DNA from: Lotus japonicus
Lineage: Eukaryota; Streptophyta; Magnoliopsida; Fabales; Fabaceae
Assembly (NCBI RefSeq): GCF_012489685.1
Contig: NC_080042.1
Location: 50,892,066 to 50,956,065, forward strand
Reading direction: 5' to 3'
Length of the DNA: 64,000 nt
In this document: piece after piece, positions 54,049-64,000 of the stretch
Numbering within the stretch: the stretch's first letter is position 1
How the letters are laid out: the number at the start of each line of letters is the position of its first letter
Program-made: the position numbers and the translations under genes
Notes under the pieces: model-generated
Told to the model about the DNA's origin: nothing
What the model saw: the letters and a program-made list of their open reading frames with translations, nothing else
Databases searched by the model: none

Positions 54049-55268
54049 TGTAAGATCAAGTTTTGATCTAGTAGTACAACTCTATGTTTTGATGATTACA
54101 AGTTAACCTTTTGATATGAACAATTGTGGTACTCTAACGTGTTTTTCTGAGTGTGCTATTTACAGGCTCTGACCTCAACTCAATCTCACACAAATCAGAA
54201 GCACTGTGTATAAAGAGTGACCCAAGCAACGCTTTCGCATTCACCATGTTCAGTATGAACAGTGGAAAAGCTTCAGAAGTTCTGAAGCTATACAAACTCT
54301 GATGTGGACTCAGTCGCTAGAAGCTCTGAAGATCCAGAAGTTCTGATAACCAAGAAACACTGAAGGTTCAGATGTTCTGATGGTGTAGAAGACTCTGAAG
54401 ATCCAGAAGCTGAATAGTGGAAACTCTGATGTCCAGAAGCAAGAAACTCTGAAGGCCATGTTCTTCCCTCTGAGTTCAGAATCAGAAGATACAATGGTCA
54501 GAGGATCTGTGCTTTCCCTCTGACTCTGATCAACCGGCTTCACAAGTTCCAATATGAAGTATTCCCCTGATCAGAAGTCTCCTAGGTTAAAAGGTCAAGT
54601 CGCTATCCAAGTACAAAAGCAAGTGTACCTTCCTGACGACCTACCTAACGTTCTCAGCCACACAGAAGCTGGATTTTCCAGAACTGCCCTCCAACGGTAG
54701 CATTTCCCATGCAACGCTCAACCCTAATCCTTGGAGTATATATAAAGGCTGAAGATTGAAAGAAGCTAAGAAAGAAACAAAGAAGAAGCAATATACACGC
54801 GCAAGACATATTCAAAATATTCTAAGCTTTCTTTCATCTGAAATTCATTGTGTTTACTATAAGCTTTTTAGAAGCAATTTCTTTGTAAACAAGAACTTCA
54901 TATACAGTTGTATAGTTTGCCTTTAGGAGATCAAGGTTGATCGGATCCTAGAGAAGACTAAGAGAGTGAATCTTAGTGTGAGCTAAGTCAGTGTAATTGT
55001 TAGTCACTTGTAGGTTTCAAGTGCAGTTGTAACTCTTACCTGATTAGTGGATTGCCTTCATTCTAAGAAGGAAGAAATCACCTTAACGGGTGGACTGGAG
55101 TAGCTTGAGTGATTTATCAAGTGAACCAGGATAAAATCCTTGTGTGCTTTTCTATCTCTTATCTTTAGCACTTAAGTTCTCGAAAGATTTGTCAAAATCT
55201 TTAAGGTGGAAGTTTTGTTCTGAAAACGTTATTCAAACCCCCCCCCTTTCTACCGTTTTCATACCTTC
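54049..55268 (+). repeat. 3' LTR of SIRE element 1
   Basis: 1220 bp; differs from the 5' LTR by 4 substitutions and three single-base losses by my count. TATA box at 54737-54746. Confidence 0.9.
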
Positions 55269-56150
55269 AGTCAGCCCAAAACGGCCTAAACTAGACCACC
55301 TAGTTCGACCAACTCTCTGTGATCCTCATAGAAAGAACCAACAAAAGCTAAAGGTCGGGGACCTACCCTGCCCCAAAATGAGAATATGCGATCAGAGCTA
55401 TGACACCACTTCTACTCTAACCTCCCCTGAGGAGCGCATCTCAACACTCCTCATCCAAACGCTGGCAAAGTCGTCGTCTAAATTTAGAATCCAGAACGAT
55501 CAGCTCCCTGTCCACGTCGATGACCTCTCTCTCTACCGACCGAGTCTCAATCCTAGAGACACCCGTCTCCGCGTCCACCACACAAACGAACAAGTCCTCC
55601 TCCATCATGTGTACCAACAACACAACATGGTAGCCACGGGAGGAAGTCGAAGTCCTTAGGCGAAGGGTGGCAGCAGTGACAAGCTCCTCCACTGGCACAG
55701 CAGGTCTGGAACTTGGTCCGGTTCAGCACGGTCAGCAAGGGTAGGAGAGTTCGATCCCGAAGAAGCTCTGCAACAGACTCCCCATCCGGTGGGTCCTTGT
55801 TGTCAGACGACGGCGGTGGTGGCACTCCTGCACTATGTCTGCAGTGCACGCCGGGTGGTAGGTTAAAGCTAACCGAATACCGTCTCAAGACTCCCTTCGT
55901 CAAGTGCCCAAACTTGCTAACCTGTCCTCTATTATTCTCCCCGAATATATAGCTCGATGGCTAGCGGGGTCAACCACCCACGAGCTAGGGATATCCTGGT
56001 CAATCATCTCGAACCTAGTCCCCTCGAGGGGTGGACCATCATGAACCAGCCTGCCATGGACATCTGACAGCAGGCGTACAATCGCCCAACACAAACAGCA
56101 GGCGCAAGGGTCAACTCAAAGAGATACATAAATAATACACATAATCGATA
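55269..56150 (+). mobile_element. Second TGTAACACCCC LTR, right piece
   Basis: Resumes with AGTCAGCCCAAAACGGCC, matching the solo LTR at about 38889, and stays related (GGTCGGGGACCTACCCTGCC; GGGTCAACTCA). It contains several hundred bp (about 55405-56000) absent or much diverged in the solo LTR, with chance frames. Truncated by the assembly gap. Confidence 0.7.
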
Positions 56151-56250
56151 NNNNNNNNNNNNNNNNNNNNNNNNNNNNNNNNNNNNNNNNNNNNNNNNNN
56201 NNNNNNNNNNNNNNNNNNNNNNNNNNNNNNNNNNNNNNNNNNNNNNNNNN
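56151..56250. other. Assembly gap (100 N)
   Basis: Exactly 100 undetermined bases, the usual placeholder for a gap of unknown size. The true distance must hold at least the missing gag and early pol of SIRE element 2 and its 5' LTR, unless that element is genuinely truncated. Confidence 0.98.
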
Positions 56251-56252
56251 TT

Positions 56253-58355
56253 TGGGCAGAGGCAGTAAATACAGCATGTTACATTCAGAACAGAATCTCT
56301 GTGAGACCAATTCTGAATAAGACTCCTTATGAATTGTGGAAGAACATAAAACCCAACATTTCTTATTTTCATCCTTTTGGCTGTGTTTGTTATGTTCTCA
56401 ATACTAAGGATAGATTGCATAAATTTGATGCTAAGTCTTCCAAGTGTCTATTACTCGGTTACTCTGAGAGATCTAAAGGTTTTAGATTTTATAATACTGA
56501 TGCTAAAACTATTGAAGAATCTATTCATGTTAGATTTGACGATAAGCTTGACTCTGACCAGTCAAAGCTAGTTGAAAAGTTTGCAGATTTAAGCATTAAT
56601 GTTTCTGACAAAGGCAAAGCTCCAGAGGAAGTTGAGCCAGAGGAAGATGAACCAGAGGAAGAAGCTGGTCCCTCTAACTCACAAACTCTGAAGAAGAGCA
56701 GAATCACTGCAGCTCACCCTAAGGAATTGATTTTGGGCAACAAAGACGAACCAGTCAGAACCAGATCTGCCTTCAGACCCTCTGAAGAGACCTTGCTCAG
56801 TCTAAAAGGATTGGTGTCCTTAATTGAACCCAAGTCCATAGATGAAGCTCTTCAGGACAAGGATTGGATTCTGGCCATGGAAGAAGAATTGAATCAATTC
56901 TCCAAGAACGATGTTTGGAGCTTAGTGAAGAAGCCTGAGAGTGTCCATGTTATTGGAACGAAATGGGTATTCAGAAACAAGCTGAATGAGAAAGGAGATG
57001 TAGTCAGAAACAAGGCAAGGCTAGTTGCTCAAGGCTACAGCCAGCAGGAAGGAATAGACTACACTGAGACATTTGCTCCAGTAGCAAGACTGGAGGCAAT
57101 CAGACTGTTGATATCTTTCTCAGTAAATCACAACATAGTTCTACATCAGATGGACGTGAAGAGTGCCTTCCTAAATGGTTATATCTCAGAGGAAGTCTAT
57201 GTTCATCAACCCCCAGGTTTTGAAGATGAGAAGAAACCAGACCATGTGTTCAAATTGAAGAAATCACTCTATGGTCTGAAGCAAGCTCCCAGAGCATGGT
57301 ATGAGAGACTCAGCTCATTCCTTCTGGAGAATGAGTTTGTAAGGGGTAAAGTAGATACAACTCTTTTCTGCAAGACTTATAAAGATGATATCTTAATTGT
57401 GCAAATTTATGTTGATGATATTATATTTGGTTCTGCTAATCAATCTCTATGCAAAGAATTTTCTGAGATGATGCAGGCTGAATTTGAGATGAGTATGATG
57501 GGAGAATTAAAGTACTTTCTGGGAATACAAGTTGATCAGACACCAGAAGGAACATATATCCATCAGAGCAAGTACACTAAAGAACTTCTGAAGAAGTTCA
57601 ATATGCTGGAATCTACAGTGGCCAAGACTCCAATGCATCCTACATGCATTCTGGAGAAAGAAGATAAAAGTGGTAAAGTATGTCAGAAGCTCTATCGTGG
57701 CATGATAGGTTCACTTCTATACTTAACTGCATCTAGGCCAGACATACTATTTAGTGTTCATTTATGTGCTCGTTTCCAATCAGATCCAAGGGAAACCCAC
57801 TTAACTGCTGTTAAGAGGATCCTAAGGTATCTGAAAGGCACCACTAACCTTGGCTTGATGTATAAGAAAACATCAGAGTATAAGCTTTCAGGTTACTGTG
57901 ATGCTGATTATGCTGGAGATAGAACAGAGAGAAAAAGTACTTCTGGAAATTGTCAATTTTTGGGAAGCAATCTAGTCTCATGGGCAAGCAAGAGGCAATC
58001 AACCATTGCACTATCAACTGCAGAGGCAGAATATATCTCAGCAGCAATATGCAGCACTCAGATGCTCTGGATGAAACATCAGCTGGAGGATTATCAGATC
58101 CTTGAGAGCAATATCCCAATCTATTGTGATAACACTGCTGCAATCTCATTGAGTAAGAATCCTATCTTGCATTCAAGGGCAAAGCACATTGAGGTAAAGT
58201 ATCACTTTATTAGAGATTATGTACAGAAGGGCGTACTTCTTCTGAAGTTTGTTGATACTGACCATCAATGGGCAGATATCTTTACAAAGCCCTTAGCAGA
58301 GGATAGATTTAATTTTATTCTGAAAAATCTAAACATGGACTTTTGTCCAGAGTGA
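56253..58355 (+). CDS. SIRE element 2 pol, partial (integrase end, RT, RNase H)
   Basis: Open from the gap edge; 5' end unknown. It retains the integrase C-terminal region, the complete RT (YVDD about 57408-57419) and RNase H with the normal STSG block. Only about six residue differences from element 1 over 700 residues, most base changes being silent, so pol was under selection until recently. No stop or frameshift is seen in the visible part. Confidence 0.88.
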   Translation, partial: WAEAVNTACYIQNRISVRPILNKTPYELWKNIKPNISYFHPFGCVCYVLNTKDRLHKFDAKSSKCLLLGYSERSKGFRFYNTDAKTIEESIHVRFDDKLDSDQSKLVEKFADLSINVSDKGKAPEEVEPEEDEPEEEAGPSNSQTLKKSRITAAHPKELILGNKDEPVRTRSAFRPSEETLLSLKGLVSLIEPKSIDEALQDKDWILAMEEELNQFSKNDVWSLVKKPESVHVIGTKWVFRNKLNEKGDVVRNKARLVAQGYSQQEGIDYTETFAPVARLEAIRLLISFSVNHNIVLHQMDVKSAFLNGYISEEVYVHQPPGFEDEKKPDHVFKLKKSLYGLKQAPRAWYERLSSFLLENEFVRGKVDTTLFCKTYKDDILIVQIYVDDIIFGSANQSLCKEFSEMMQAEFEMSMMGELKYFLGIQVDQTPEGTYIHQSKYTKELLKKFNMLESTVAKTPMHPTCILEKEDKSGKVCQKLYRGMIGSLLYLTASRPDILFSVHLCARFQSDPRETHLTAVKRILRYLKGTTNLGLMYKKTSEYKLSGYCDADYAGDRTERKSTSGNCQFLGSNLVSWASKRQSTIALSTAEAEYISAAICSTQMLWMKHQLEDYQILESNIPIYCDNTAAISLSKNPILHSRAKHIEVKYHFIRDYVQKGVLLLKFVDTDHQWADIFTKPLAEDRFNFILKNLNMDFCPE

Positions 58356-58799
58356 AGATGGATCAGAACCTCTGACTATGATACTTCTTGATCAGAAGAT
58401 GTCTAGTCCAGAAGGTAACTCAATCAGAGTGTGTGTACCCACTGGTACTGACTCTGAAGCTGAGACAGCAACACGTGTGTCAGTATTTCTGATGCATAGT
58501 TCCTTGTGCCCGTGTGACAGTCTGTTATGATTGCGTGTAGATGTGCTTCTCTCCTGTGTGTGATTTGTGTATTTACTGTTACTATCTATCTTTAATTTTC
58601 AACCGTTGATCTTAAATTGCTTTTTGAATCAACAACAGTTATTTGTCAAAACCCACTATACACACACGATCTCTTTCACTTCCGGTTTTTACTCTCTCTC
58701 TCTCTGCTATTTCGAAACCGCTTATCCTCGTTTTCTCTCTCGATCTCTCTTCATCTTTCAACCTTCATCTTCTACCTCAAACCTTCAACCGCTTCAAAA
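58356..58799. other. pol to env-like spacer, SIRE element 2
   Basis: Non-coding spacer like 49356-49798 of element 1. The frame open from 58617 into the env-like ORF is not shared with element 1, so residues before the ATG at 58800 are probably untranslated. Confidence 0.6.
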
Positions 58800-61679
58800 A
58801 TGGTGAGTCAAACCAGAAGAACTACTGCAGATGCAACCCAGTTCCCTCACATGGTAGTTGGTCTAGCAACGGGTCAAAGGGGCCCTGAGAATCCGACACA
58901 AGATCAAGGTCAAGCTCAAGAGCAGATTATTCCAATTGCAGAACGGGGCTGTGCCGTTCACTGCGTATATGCTCCTGAGGAACTTCAAGTCCTGGCAGAA
59001 TGGAGATTCGACCTCGACAACCTGGCTACAAATGGGTATGATCTTCGTCCTGAAGTCCAAGTTCAAGGTTGGGGAAATTACTTCAACAGACTTCGAGGAC
59101 CGGTGTATGATAAACTGGTCAAGGAATTCTGGAAGCACGCCGACTGCGATGATACTCAGGTGGTATCTCACATTCTTGGAAGAAAGATCATCATCACAGA
59201 GAAGTCCTTCGTGAAATTGCTGGGTGCAGAAACTGCTTTTGGGTATCGTTTCCAATTCACGGAATCGAAGCTGAAACCCAAGACGAAGGATGAGATCAAC
59301 AAGGCCCTGTACACCAATTACAAACCGGGCAAGACGAATTACAAGGTGATGGACCTTTATCCCAAGCTCAGGATCTGGCACAAAATTTTGCTCCATTGCA
59401 TAAACCAGAGACCAAAGGGCAGTTCCCCAGACTACATCAACTTCAACCAGAAGGTGATGTTGTTCTTCATCCAAGACCAGAAGAAGATCTGCCTTCCCTA
59501 CTTCCTGTTCTCCTACTTGAAGGAATGTATCCGGAAGTCTCGTACCACTGCCTCCATCAAGTCAGCGATCAAGTATATTCCCTTCGGGAGACTTTTGTCT
59601 GATCTCTTCATTGAGAGTGGTCTCATTCAAGATTTGATAAATGCTGGATGCACAGAGGATCTGACCACCATTGTCAGTGATGTCTTCACGGCAAATTCTC
59701 TAAAGAAGATGGGCCTAATCAAGAAGAAGATTGCTCCTGCCCATGAAGACACATCCTCTGAGATCAGAAGTAGAAGGATGCCTCTGAATGACTACCCTCT
59801 GTGGACACAGGCAGACAATCCTGACGCCATTCGGTGCTATGTTGAAGACCTAAGGGCTCAAGGATTCGAAATTGATCTCAATGACTTCTTTAGCAGACTG
59901 CCGCCAGCTCCAGAGTTTCCTTCTCCTCCCAAGAAGAAAGTTCAGAGGAAGATGATCCTAGCAGAATCTTCTGAGGAATCAGATGTCCCTCTGATAAAAA
60001 AGAAGAAGGCTGGTCAATCCAAGAGAAAGCAAGATGAAACCAGCAAGCCCGATGATGGTGATGATGGTGACAATGAGGATGGTCCTCCTAAGAAGAAGAA
60101 GAAGCAGGTTAGAATTGTGGTGAAGCCTACTCGGGTGGAACCAGCTGCTGCAGTGATCAGAAGGACTGAAACTCCTGCCAGAGTGACAAGATCATCAGCA
60201 CATTCAAGTAAGTCTGCAATTGCTTCTGATGATGATTTGAATTTATTTGATGCACTTCCCATATCTGCCATGCTCAAACACTCCTCAAATCCCCTCACTC
60301 CTATTCCTGAATCCCAACCAGCTGCACAAACCACCTCTCCACCACATTCCCCAAGGTCTTCGTTCTTTCAACCTTCCCCTACTGAAGCACCTCTTTGGAA
60401 TTTGCTCCAGAACCAACCCTCTAGGTCAGATGAACCAACTTCTCCCATCACCATTCCATACAACCCATTAACTTCTGAACCCATCATTCTTGAACAACCA
60501 GAGCCTACCCAAACAGAACCTAGACCCAGAACCTCTGATCACTCTGTCCCAAGAGCATCAGAACGTCGGGCTCTCAGACCCACGGATACAGACTCTTCCA
60601 CAGCCCTTACACATGTATCATTCCCAACCAATGTTGCTGACTCTTCTCCCTCCAATAACTCTGAATCCATTAGAAAATTCATGGAGGTCAGAAAAGAAAA
60701 GGTGTCTACCTTAGAAGAGTATTATCTCACTTGTCCAAGCCCTAGGAGATATCCTGGCCCTAGACCTGAACGTCTAGTTGACCCAGATGAACCTATCTTG
60801 GTCAATCCTTTACATGAGGCAGACCCTTTGGCTCAACAAGCTCACCCTGCCCCTGGCCAACAAGAGCCTATTCAACCAGAACAATCTGTGTCTAACCAAT
60901 CCTCGGTTAGATCACCCCATCCTCTGGTTGAAACTTCAGAACCTCACCTTGGAACCTCTGAACCCAATGCTCAAATGTTTAACATTGGCTCTCCACAAGG
61001 TGCCTCTGAAGCTCACAGCAGCAATCACCCAGCCTCTCCTGAAACCAACCTCTCCATAATTCCTTACACTCACCTCCGACCCACATCTCTCTCTGAGTGC
61101 ATCAATATTTTCTATCATGAAGCCTCTTTGATGCTACGCAATGTGCACGGTCAGACTGACCTAAGTGAGAATGCTGAACGTGTGGCTGATGAGTGGAACA
61201 ATCTGGGCACTTGGCTAGTGGCTCAAGTTCCAATTATGATGCAGCTCCTGCATGCAGAGGGAAGTCAGAGCATTGAGGCTGCAAAGCAAAGGTTTGCTAG
61301 AAGGGTGGCTCTTCATGAACAAGAACAGAGACATAAGCTTCTTGAAGCTATTGAAGAAGCTCAGAGAAAGAAAGAACAAGCAGAAGAAGCTGCACGTCAA
61401 GCAGCAGCTCAAGCTGAACAAGCCAGATTAGAGGCAGAACGAATTGAAGCTGAGGCTGAAGCTCTTAGATGCCAAGCACTTGCACCAGTAGTGTTTACTT
61501 CTGCTGCTTCTGCTTCCATTCCAGCTCCTCAAGCTGCTCATAATGTTCCTTCCAGTTCTACTCAGTCAAGCTCGTCCAGACTCGACATCATGGAACAGCG
61601 TCTTGACACTCATGAATCCATGCTAATTGAAATGAAGCACATGATGATGGAACTTCTGCGTCGAACTGATAAACCCTAG
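58800..61679 (+). CDS. Env-like third ORF, intact (SIRE element 2)
   Basis: 959 aa from MVSQTRRTTADATQ. Layout: transposon-protein-type domain (about 40-350); acidic and Lys-rich segment (about 375-440) with KKKK patches that could act as nuclear localisation signals; Pro/Ser/Thr-rich region (about 460-770); Ala/Glu coiled coil (about 830-905); C-terminal helix ...RRTDKP. No signal peptide or membrane segment is visible. It sits in the env position of SIRE1-type elements. About 13 percent residue differences from element 1 in the N-terminal domain by hand count, far more than in pol, so it evolves faster. Its role is unknown. Confidence 0.85.
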   Translation: MVSQTRRTTADATQFPHMVVGLATGQRGPENPTQDQGQAQEQIIPIAERGCAVHCVYAPEELQVLAEWRFDLDNLATNGYDLRPEVQVQGWGNYFNRLRGPVYDKLVKEFWKHADCDDTQVVSHILGRKIIITEKSFVKLLGAETAFGYRFQFTESKLKPKTKDEINKALYTNYKPGKTNYKVMDLYPKLRIWHKILLHCINQRPKGSSPDYINFNQKVMLFFIQDQKKICLPYFLFSYLKECIRKSRTTASIKSAIKYIPFGRLLSDLFIESGLIQDLINAGCTEDLTTIVSDVFTANSLKKMGLIKKKIAPAHEDTSSEIRSRRMPLNDYPLWTQADNPDAIRCYVEDLRAQGFEIDLNDFFSRLPPAPEFPSPPKKKVQRKMILAESSEESDVPLIKKKKAGQSKRKQDETSKPDDGDDGDNEDGPPKKKKKQVRIVVKPTRVEPAAAVIRRTETPARVTRSSAHSSKSAIASDDDLNLFDALPISAMLKHSSNPLTPIPESQPAAQTTSPPHSPRSSFFQPSPTEAPLWNLLQNQPSRSDEPTSPITIPYNPLTSEPIILEQPEPTQTEPRPRTSDHSVPRASERRALRPTDTDSSTALTHVSFPTNVADSSPSNNSESIRKFMEVRKEKVSTLEEYYLTCPSPRRYPGPRPERLVDPDEPILVNPLHEADPLAQQAHPAPGQQEPIQPEQSVSNQSSVRSPHPLVETSEPHLGTSEPNAQMFNIGSPQGASEAHSSNHPASPETNLSIIPYTHLRPTSLSECINIFYHEASLMLRNVHGQTDLSENAERVADEWNNLGTWLVAQVPIMMQLLHAEGSQSIEAAKQRFARRVALHEQEQRHKLLEAIEEAQRKKEQAEEAARQAAAQAEQARLEAERIEAEAEALRCQALAPVVFTSAASASIPAPQAAHNVPSSSTQSSSSRLDIMEQRLDTHESMLIEMKHMMMELLRRTDKP

Positions 61680-61830
61680 TTTTAGGATCTCTTCGGTTTT
61701 CTTTTTTCTTTAACGTTGTTTTATTTTTGTTAACTTCTGTTTCTTTTTATTTATTTATTCTACTTTGTTCGTTTGTGATTATCTATGCATATCTATATAT
61801 ATTTGTGTCACATATGTTTGCAAAAATCTT

Positions 61831-61836
61831 TTTATT
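61831..61836 (-). terminator. AATAAA poly(A) signal of the antisense gene (element 2)
   Basis: AATAAA on the minus strand, 44 bp after the antisense stop, matching element 1. Confidence 0.5.
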
Positions 61837-61879
61837 CATAATCTCTTTATGTTTACATCATACATTCTTTCCCTAAAGT

Positions 61880-62272
61880 CTAGAATGGAGGATCCCTCCT
61901 CATTCTTCTGCACTCCTGGCGCTGCTCTGACCTATCCTTCTCCAGACGCTCCAGTGCATGCTGGATGTTGTTGAGCCTGTCCTTTAGCTCATCCCTCTCC
62001 AGAATCTCTTCTGCAGTCTTGAGCTTCTCTTCCAAACTCTCTTTTTCTTCCAGCAGCTTGAGTTCAAGCCGGCTGAGTTCTTGCACCTCCTCCACGAAGG
62101 CAAGAAATTCCCTCAAGTCTCTCTTCAACTCTGGACGCAGGTCCTCCTCCAGAAGTGTCCGTGTTAGCTCCGAGATGGTCGTTGTACCCTCTGGATGCCT
62201 GATGTTAAGGAACGTGTCTTCCTCGAAGGCCTTCTTCCTCAGCTCTTCTAGTGCTACGATGTATGATGCCAT
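61880..62272 (-). CDS. Antisense coiled-coil ORF of SIRE element 2
   Basis: 130 aa from MASYIVALEELRKKAFEED at 62272, the same length as in element 1, with no indel in 393 bp. The frame is open 17 codons further upstream here, but element 1 has a stop there, so the shared Met is the likely start. Strong Leu/Glu/Lys coiled coil; C-terminus RRMRRDPPF identical. TATATAAAG at 62334-62326 is about 55-60 bp upstream. Conservation of frame, promoter motif and poly(A) signal in two diverged elements argues for a real antisense gene. Confidence 0.7.
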   Translation of the reverse strand: MASYIVALEELRKKAFEEDTFLNIRHPEGTTTISELTRTLLEEDLRPELKRDLREFLAFVEEVQELSRLELKLLEEKESLEEKLKTAEEILERDELKDRLNNIQHALERLEKDRSEQRQECRRMRRDPPF

Positions 62273-62325
62273 TTTTTCCTTACTGAAAATTGTTCGAGGT
62301 GTGAAGCTTACCTTTCTCTCCAACG

Positions 62326-62334
62326 CTTTATATA
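62326..62334 (-). promoter_or_regulatory. TATA box of the antisense gene (element 2)
   Basis: TATATAAAG on the minus strand; position relative to the ATG is the same as in element 1. Confidence 0.55.
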
Positions 62335-62521
62335 GGCTTCACTTTCTCTCTAAAAGTTAATGCTCCTACAGTTTCTCGCGGTTAAGTTCTTGGTAACTGA
62401 CCCTTCTCTTTACTCCCTTGACCGGTGGTAAACGTTCTTCTCTTGCATTAACTCTTCTATTTATTTCGCCTAACTCTGATTCTTGCATCGTTTTCATTTT
62501 CTGTAAACTTAGACCTTCTCT

Positions 62522-63075
62522 AAGGGGGAGTACCTTGTACTTCAAGCTAAGTTTTTCACACCCCAAGCTTTTTTCTTATGACAAAAAGGGGGAGTAAACC
62601 CAGTTTTTGATGTGTAAGATGTGTTAGTGTGATTTATTTTTTTCTTTTGGAGAATTTAAGAGTTCCACCTTCATGACCATAGATGTGTCACTGGGCAAAT
62701 ACAAGGAATACATTTCACTTCTTCTGAAGTGATTCTACGTTGACTCTGATACCCAAGACTCTGATACCTTGTCCGTGACTCTGATTACTTATGCGCTCTG
62801 ATTACTCGATTTTCATCTATGTCATAAGTTTTTCACTCTGAACTCTTATATCATTTAGCTCAGAATCTAGACTTTACTAACGTTTTCATCAAGTATTAGA
62901 TTCAGGGGGAGCTAAGCTCATAATCAAGCAGTGACTTGAATTCAGAATGAGCAAGATAAACTATTCACATCAGGATAAGTCTTATTCTATATCTCTAAAC
63001 TCTGAGTGAATTTAGTTTAATGTTTAAGAATTGTTCATCAAAAATCTTAGTTTTGTCATCATCAAAAAGGGGGAG
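62522..63075 (+). promoter_or_regulatory. Repeated polypurine tracts, SIRE element 2
   Basis: GGGGGAG motifs at 62522-62530, 62583-62594 and 62904-62911, and the LTR-adjacent AAAAAGGGGGAG at 63064-63075; same spacing pattern as element 1. Confidence 0.75.
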
Positions 63076-63077
63076 AT

Positions 63078-64000
63078 TGTAAGATCAAGTTTTGATCTAG
63101 TAGTACAACTCTATGTTTTGATGATTACAAATTAACCTTTTGATATGAACAATTGTGGTACTCTAACGTGTCTTTCTGAGTGTGCTATTTACAGGCTCTG
63201 ACCTCAACTCAGTCTCACACAAATCAGAAGCACTGTGTATAAAGAGCGACCCAAGCAACGCTTTCGCATTCACCATGTTCAGTATGAACAGTGGAAAAGC
63301 TTCAGAAGTTCTGAAGTTATACAAACTCTGATGTGGACTCAGTCACTAGAAGTTCTGAAGATCCAGAAAGTCTGATAACCAAGAAACACTGAAGGCTCAG
63401 ATATTCTGATGGTGTAGAAGACTCTGAAGATCTAGAAGCTGATTAGTGAAATTCTGTTGTCTAGAAGCTAGATACTCTGAAGGCCATGTTCTTCCCTCTG
63501 AGTTCAGAATCAGAGGAAACATTGATCAGAGGATCTGGGCTTTCCCTCTGACTCTGATCAACCGGCTTCACAAGTTCCAATATGAAGCGTTCCCCTGATC
63601 AGAAGTCTCCTAGGTTTAAAGGTCAAGTCGCTATCCAAGTACAAAAGAAACTGTACCTTCCTGACGACCTACCTAACAGTCTCAGACACAGCAGAAGCTG
63701 GATTTTCCAGAACTGCCCTCCAACGGTAGCATTTCCCATGCAACGCTCAACCCTAATCCTTGGAGTATATAAAGAGGCTGAAGACTGAAAGAAACGGCTA
63801 GAAGCATTCACATACGCGCAAGACAAACTTAAATTCTTCTAAGCTTTCTTTCATTTGAAATTCATTGAGTTTACTATTAGCTTTTTAGAAGTAAATCTCT
63901 TGTAAACAATTCTTTGATAAACAGTTTGTTTAGTTCCTTTAGGAGATCAAGGCTGATCGGATCCTAGAGAAGACTAAGAGAGTGAATCTTAGTGTGAGCT
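63078..64000 (+). repeat. 3' LTR of SIRE element 2 (cut by window end)
   Basis: Starts TGTAAGATCAAG; TATA box TATATAAAG at 63766-63774. It differs from the LTRs of element 1 at many positions, so the two insertions are independent. Confidence 0.88.

Larger units (their letters stand above)
43157..55268 (+). mobile_element. Full-length SIRE1-type Ty1/Copia retrotransposon
   Basis: 12.1 kb with LTRs at 43157-44379 and 54049-55268, a tRNA-Met primer site, gag, pol in Copia order (protease-integrase-RT-RNase H), an env-like third ORF, an antisense ORF and a polypurine tract. Flanking AGTCA at 43152-43156 and 55269-55273 is the 5-bp target duplication; equally, the LTR could end in CA one base later with a 4-bp match. 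The host sequence on both sides rejoins to match the solo LTR around 38885, confirming the insertion. LTRs differ by 4 substitutions and three 1-bp deletions by hand count, so the insertion is young. The env-like ORF is broken and gag/pol are in different frames. Confidence 0.92.
56251..64000 (+). mobile_element. SIRE-type Copia element 2 (5' part missing)
   Basis: Begins in the integrase of pol at the gap edge, then RT-RNase H, an intact env-like ORF, the antisense ORF, polypurine tracts and a 3' LTR from 63078 that leaves the window after 923 bp. It is a separate copy from element 1, about 2 percent different in pol and about 7 to 10 percent in the faster regions by sampling. Confidence 0.9.

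Noticed and set aside
55144..55659. 171-aa frame across the LTR junction
   Set aside because: Starts in the SIRE LTR and runs into the host LTR; no domain and not conserved in the solo LTR.

Overview
This is a plant nuclear window, most likely from a legume. Evidence for that: one intronless UDP-glycosyltransferase gene (33620-35071) of the UGT88 type known from legume (iso)flavonoid glycosylation, two Copia elements of the SIRE1/Maximus (Sirevirus) kind, Mutator-like elements with 9-bp target duplications, a Stowaway-type MITE and an endogenous plant pararetrovirus. The UGT is the only ordinary host gene I can support. I saw no tRNA, rRNA or CRISPR array; everything else is mobile, viral or intergenic. 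Species cannot be fixed from the sequence.

Layout. 490-7751: a MITE-like inverted repeat interrupted by a 7.1-kb Mutator-like element (635-7751, perfect 9-bp target duplication) that has no transposase and carries a fragment of an RPA1-like OB-fold gene, a 155-bp perfect tandem duplication and a Helitron-like 3' end. 9051-23653: two full-length copies of a Caulimoviridae genome (florendovirus-like, about 7.2 kb each, ORF1 = movement/coat/protease/RT/RNase H, ORF2 unknown) joined head to head at their tRNA-Met primer sites as an almost perfect palindrome. They sit between TA microsatellites, apparently inside a small terminal-inverted-repeat element (8944-24089). The arms align without gaps through both ORFs, but each copy carries a different lesion. 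24119-24895: an inverted-repeat element. 25249-25590: a LINE fragment. 27540-29777: decayed minus-strand retroelement ORF. 30965-31790: CCA-rich low-complexity DNA.

32240-37750: the UGT gene with a long-inverted-repeat element about 0.4 kb upstream, a Stowaway MITE starting 20 bp after its stop codon, and a second small MULE-type element. 38576-42491: a 3.9-kb solo LTR with a perfect 5-bp target duplication and a 36-bp minisatellite inside. 42839-43156 plus 55269-56150: a second LTR of that family, split by a young SIRE-type Copia element (43157-55268; LTRs differ by 4 substitutions and 3 one-base indels by hand count). A 100-N gap follows, then the 3' part of a second SIRE element (56251-64000), whose 3' LTR runs off the window.

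Most interesting: (1) both SIRE elements carry, between the env-like ORF and the 3' LTR, a compact gene on the opposite strand: a TATA box, a 130-aa coiled-coil ORF and an AATAAA signal, with no indels between copies and an excess of silent changes; (2) the giant endogenous-virus palindrome, which could produce long double-stranded RNA and whose viral promoters point outward.
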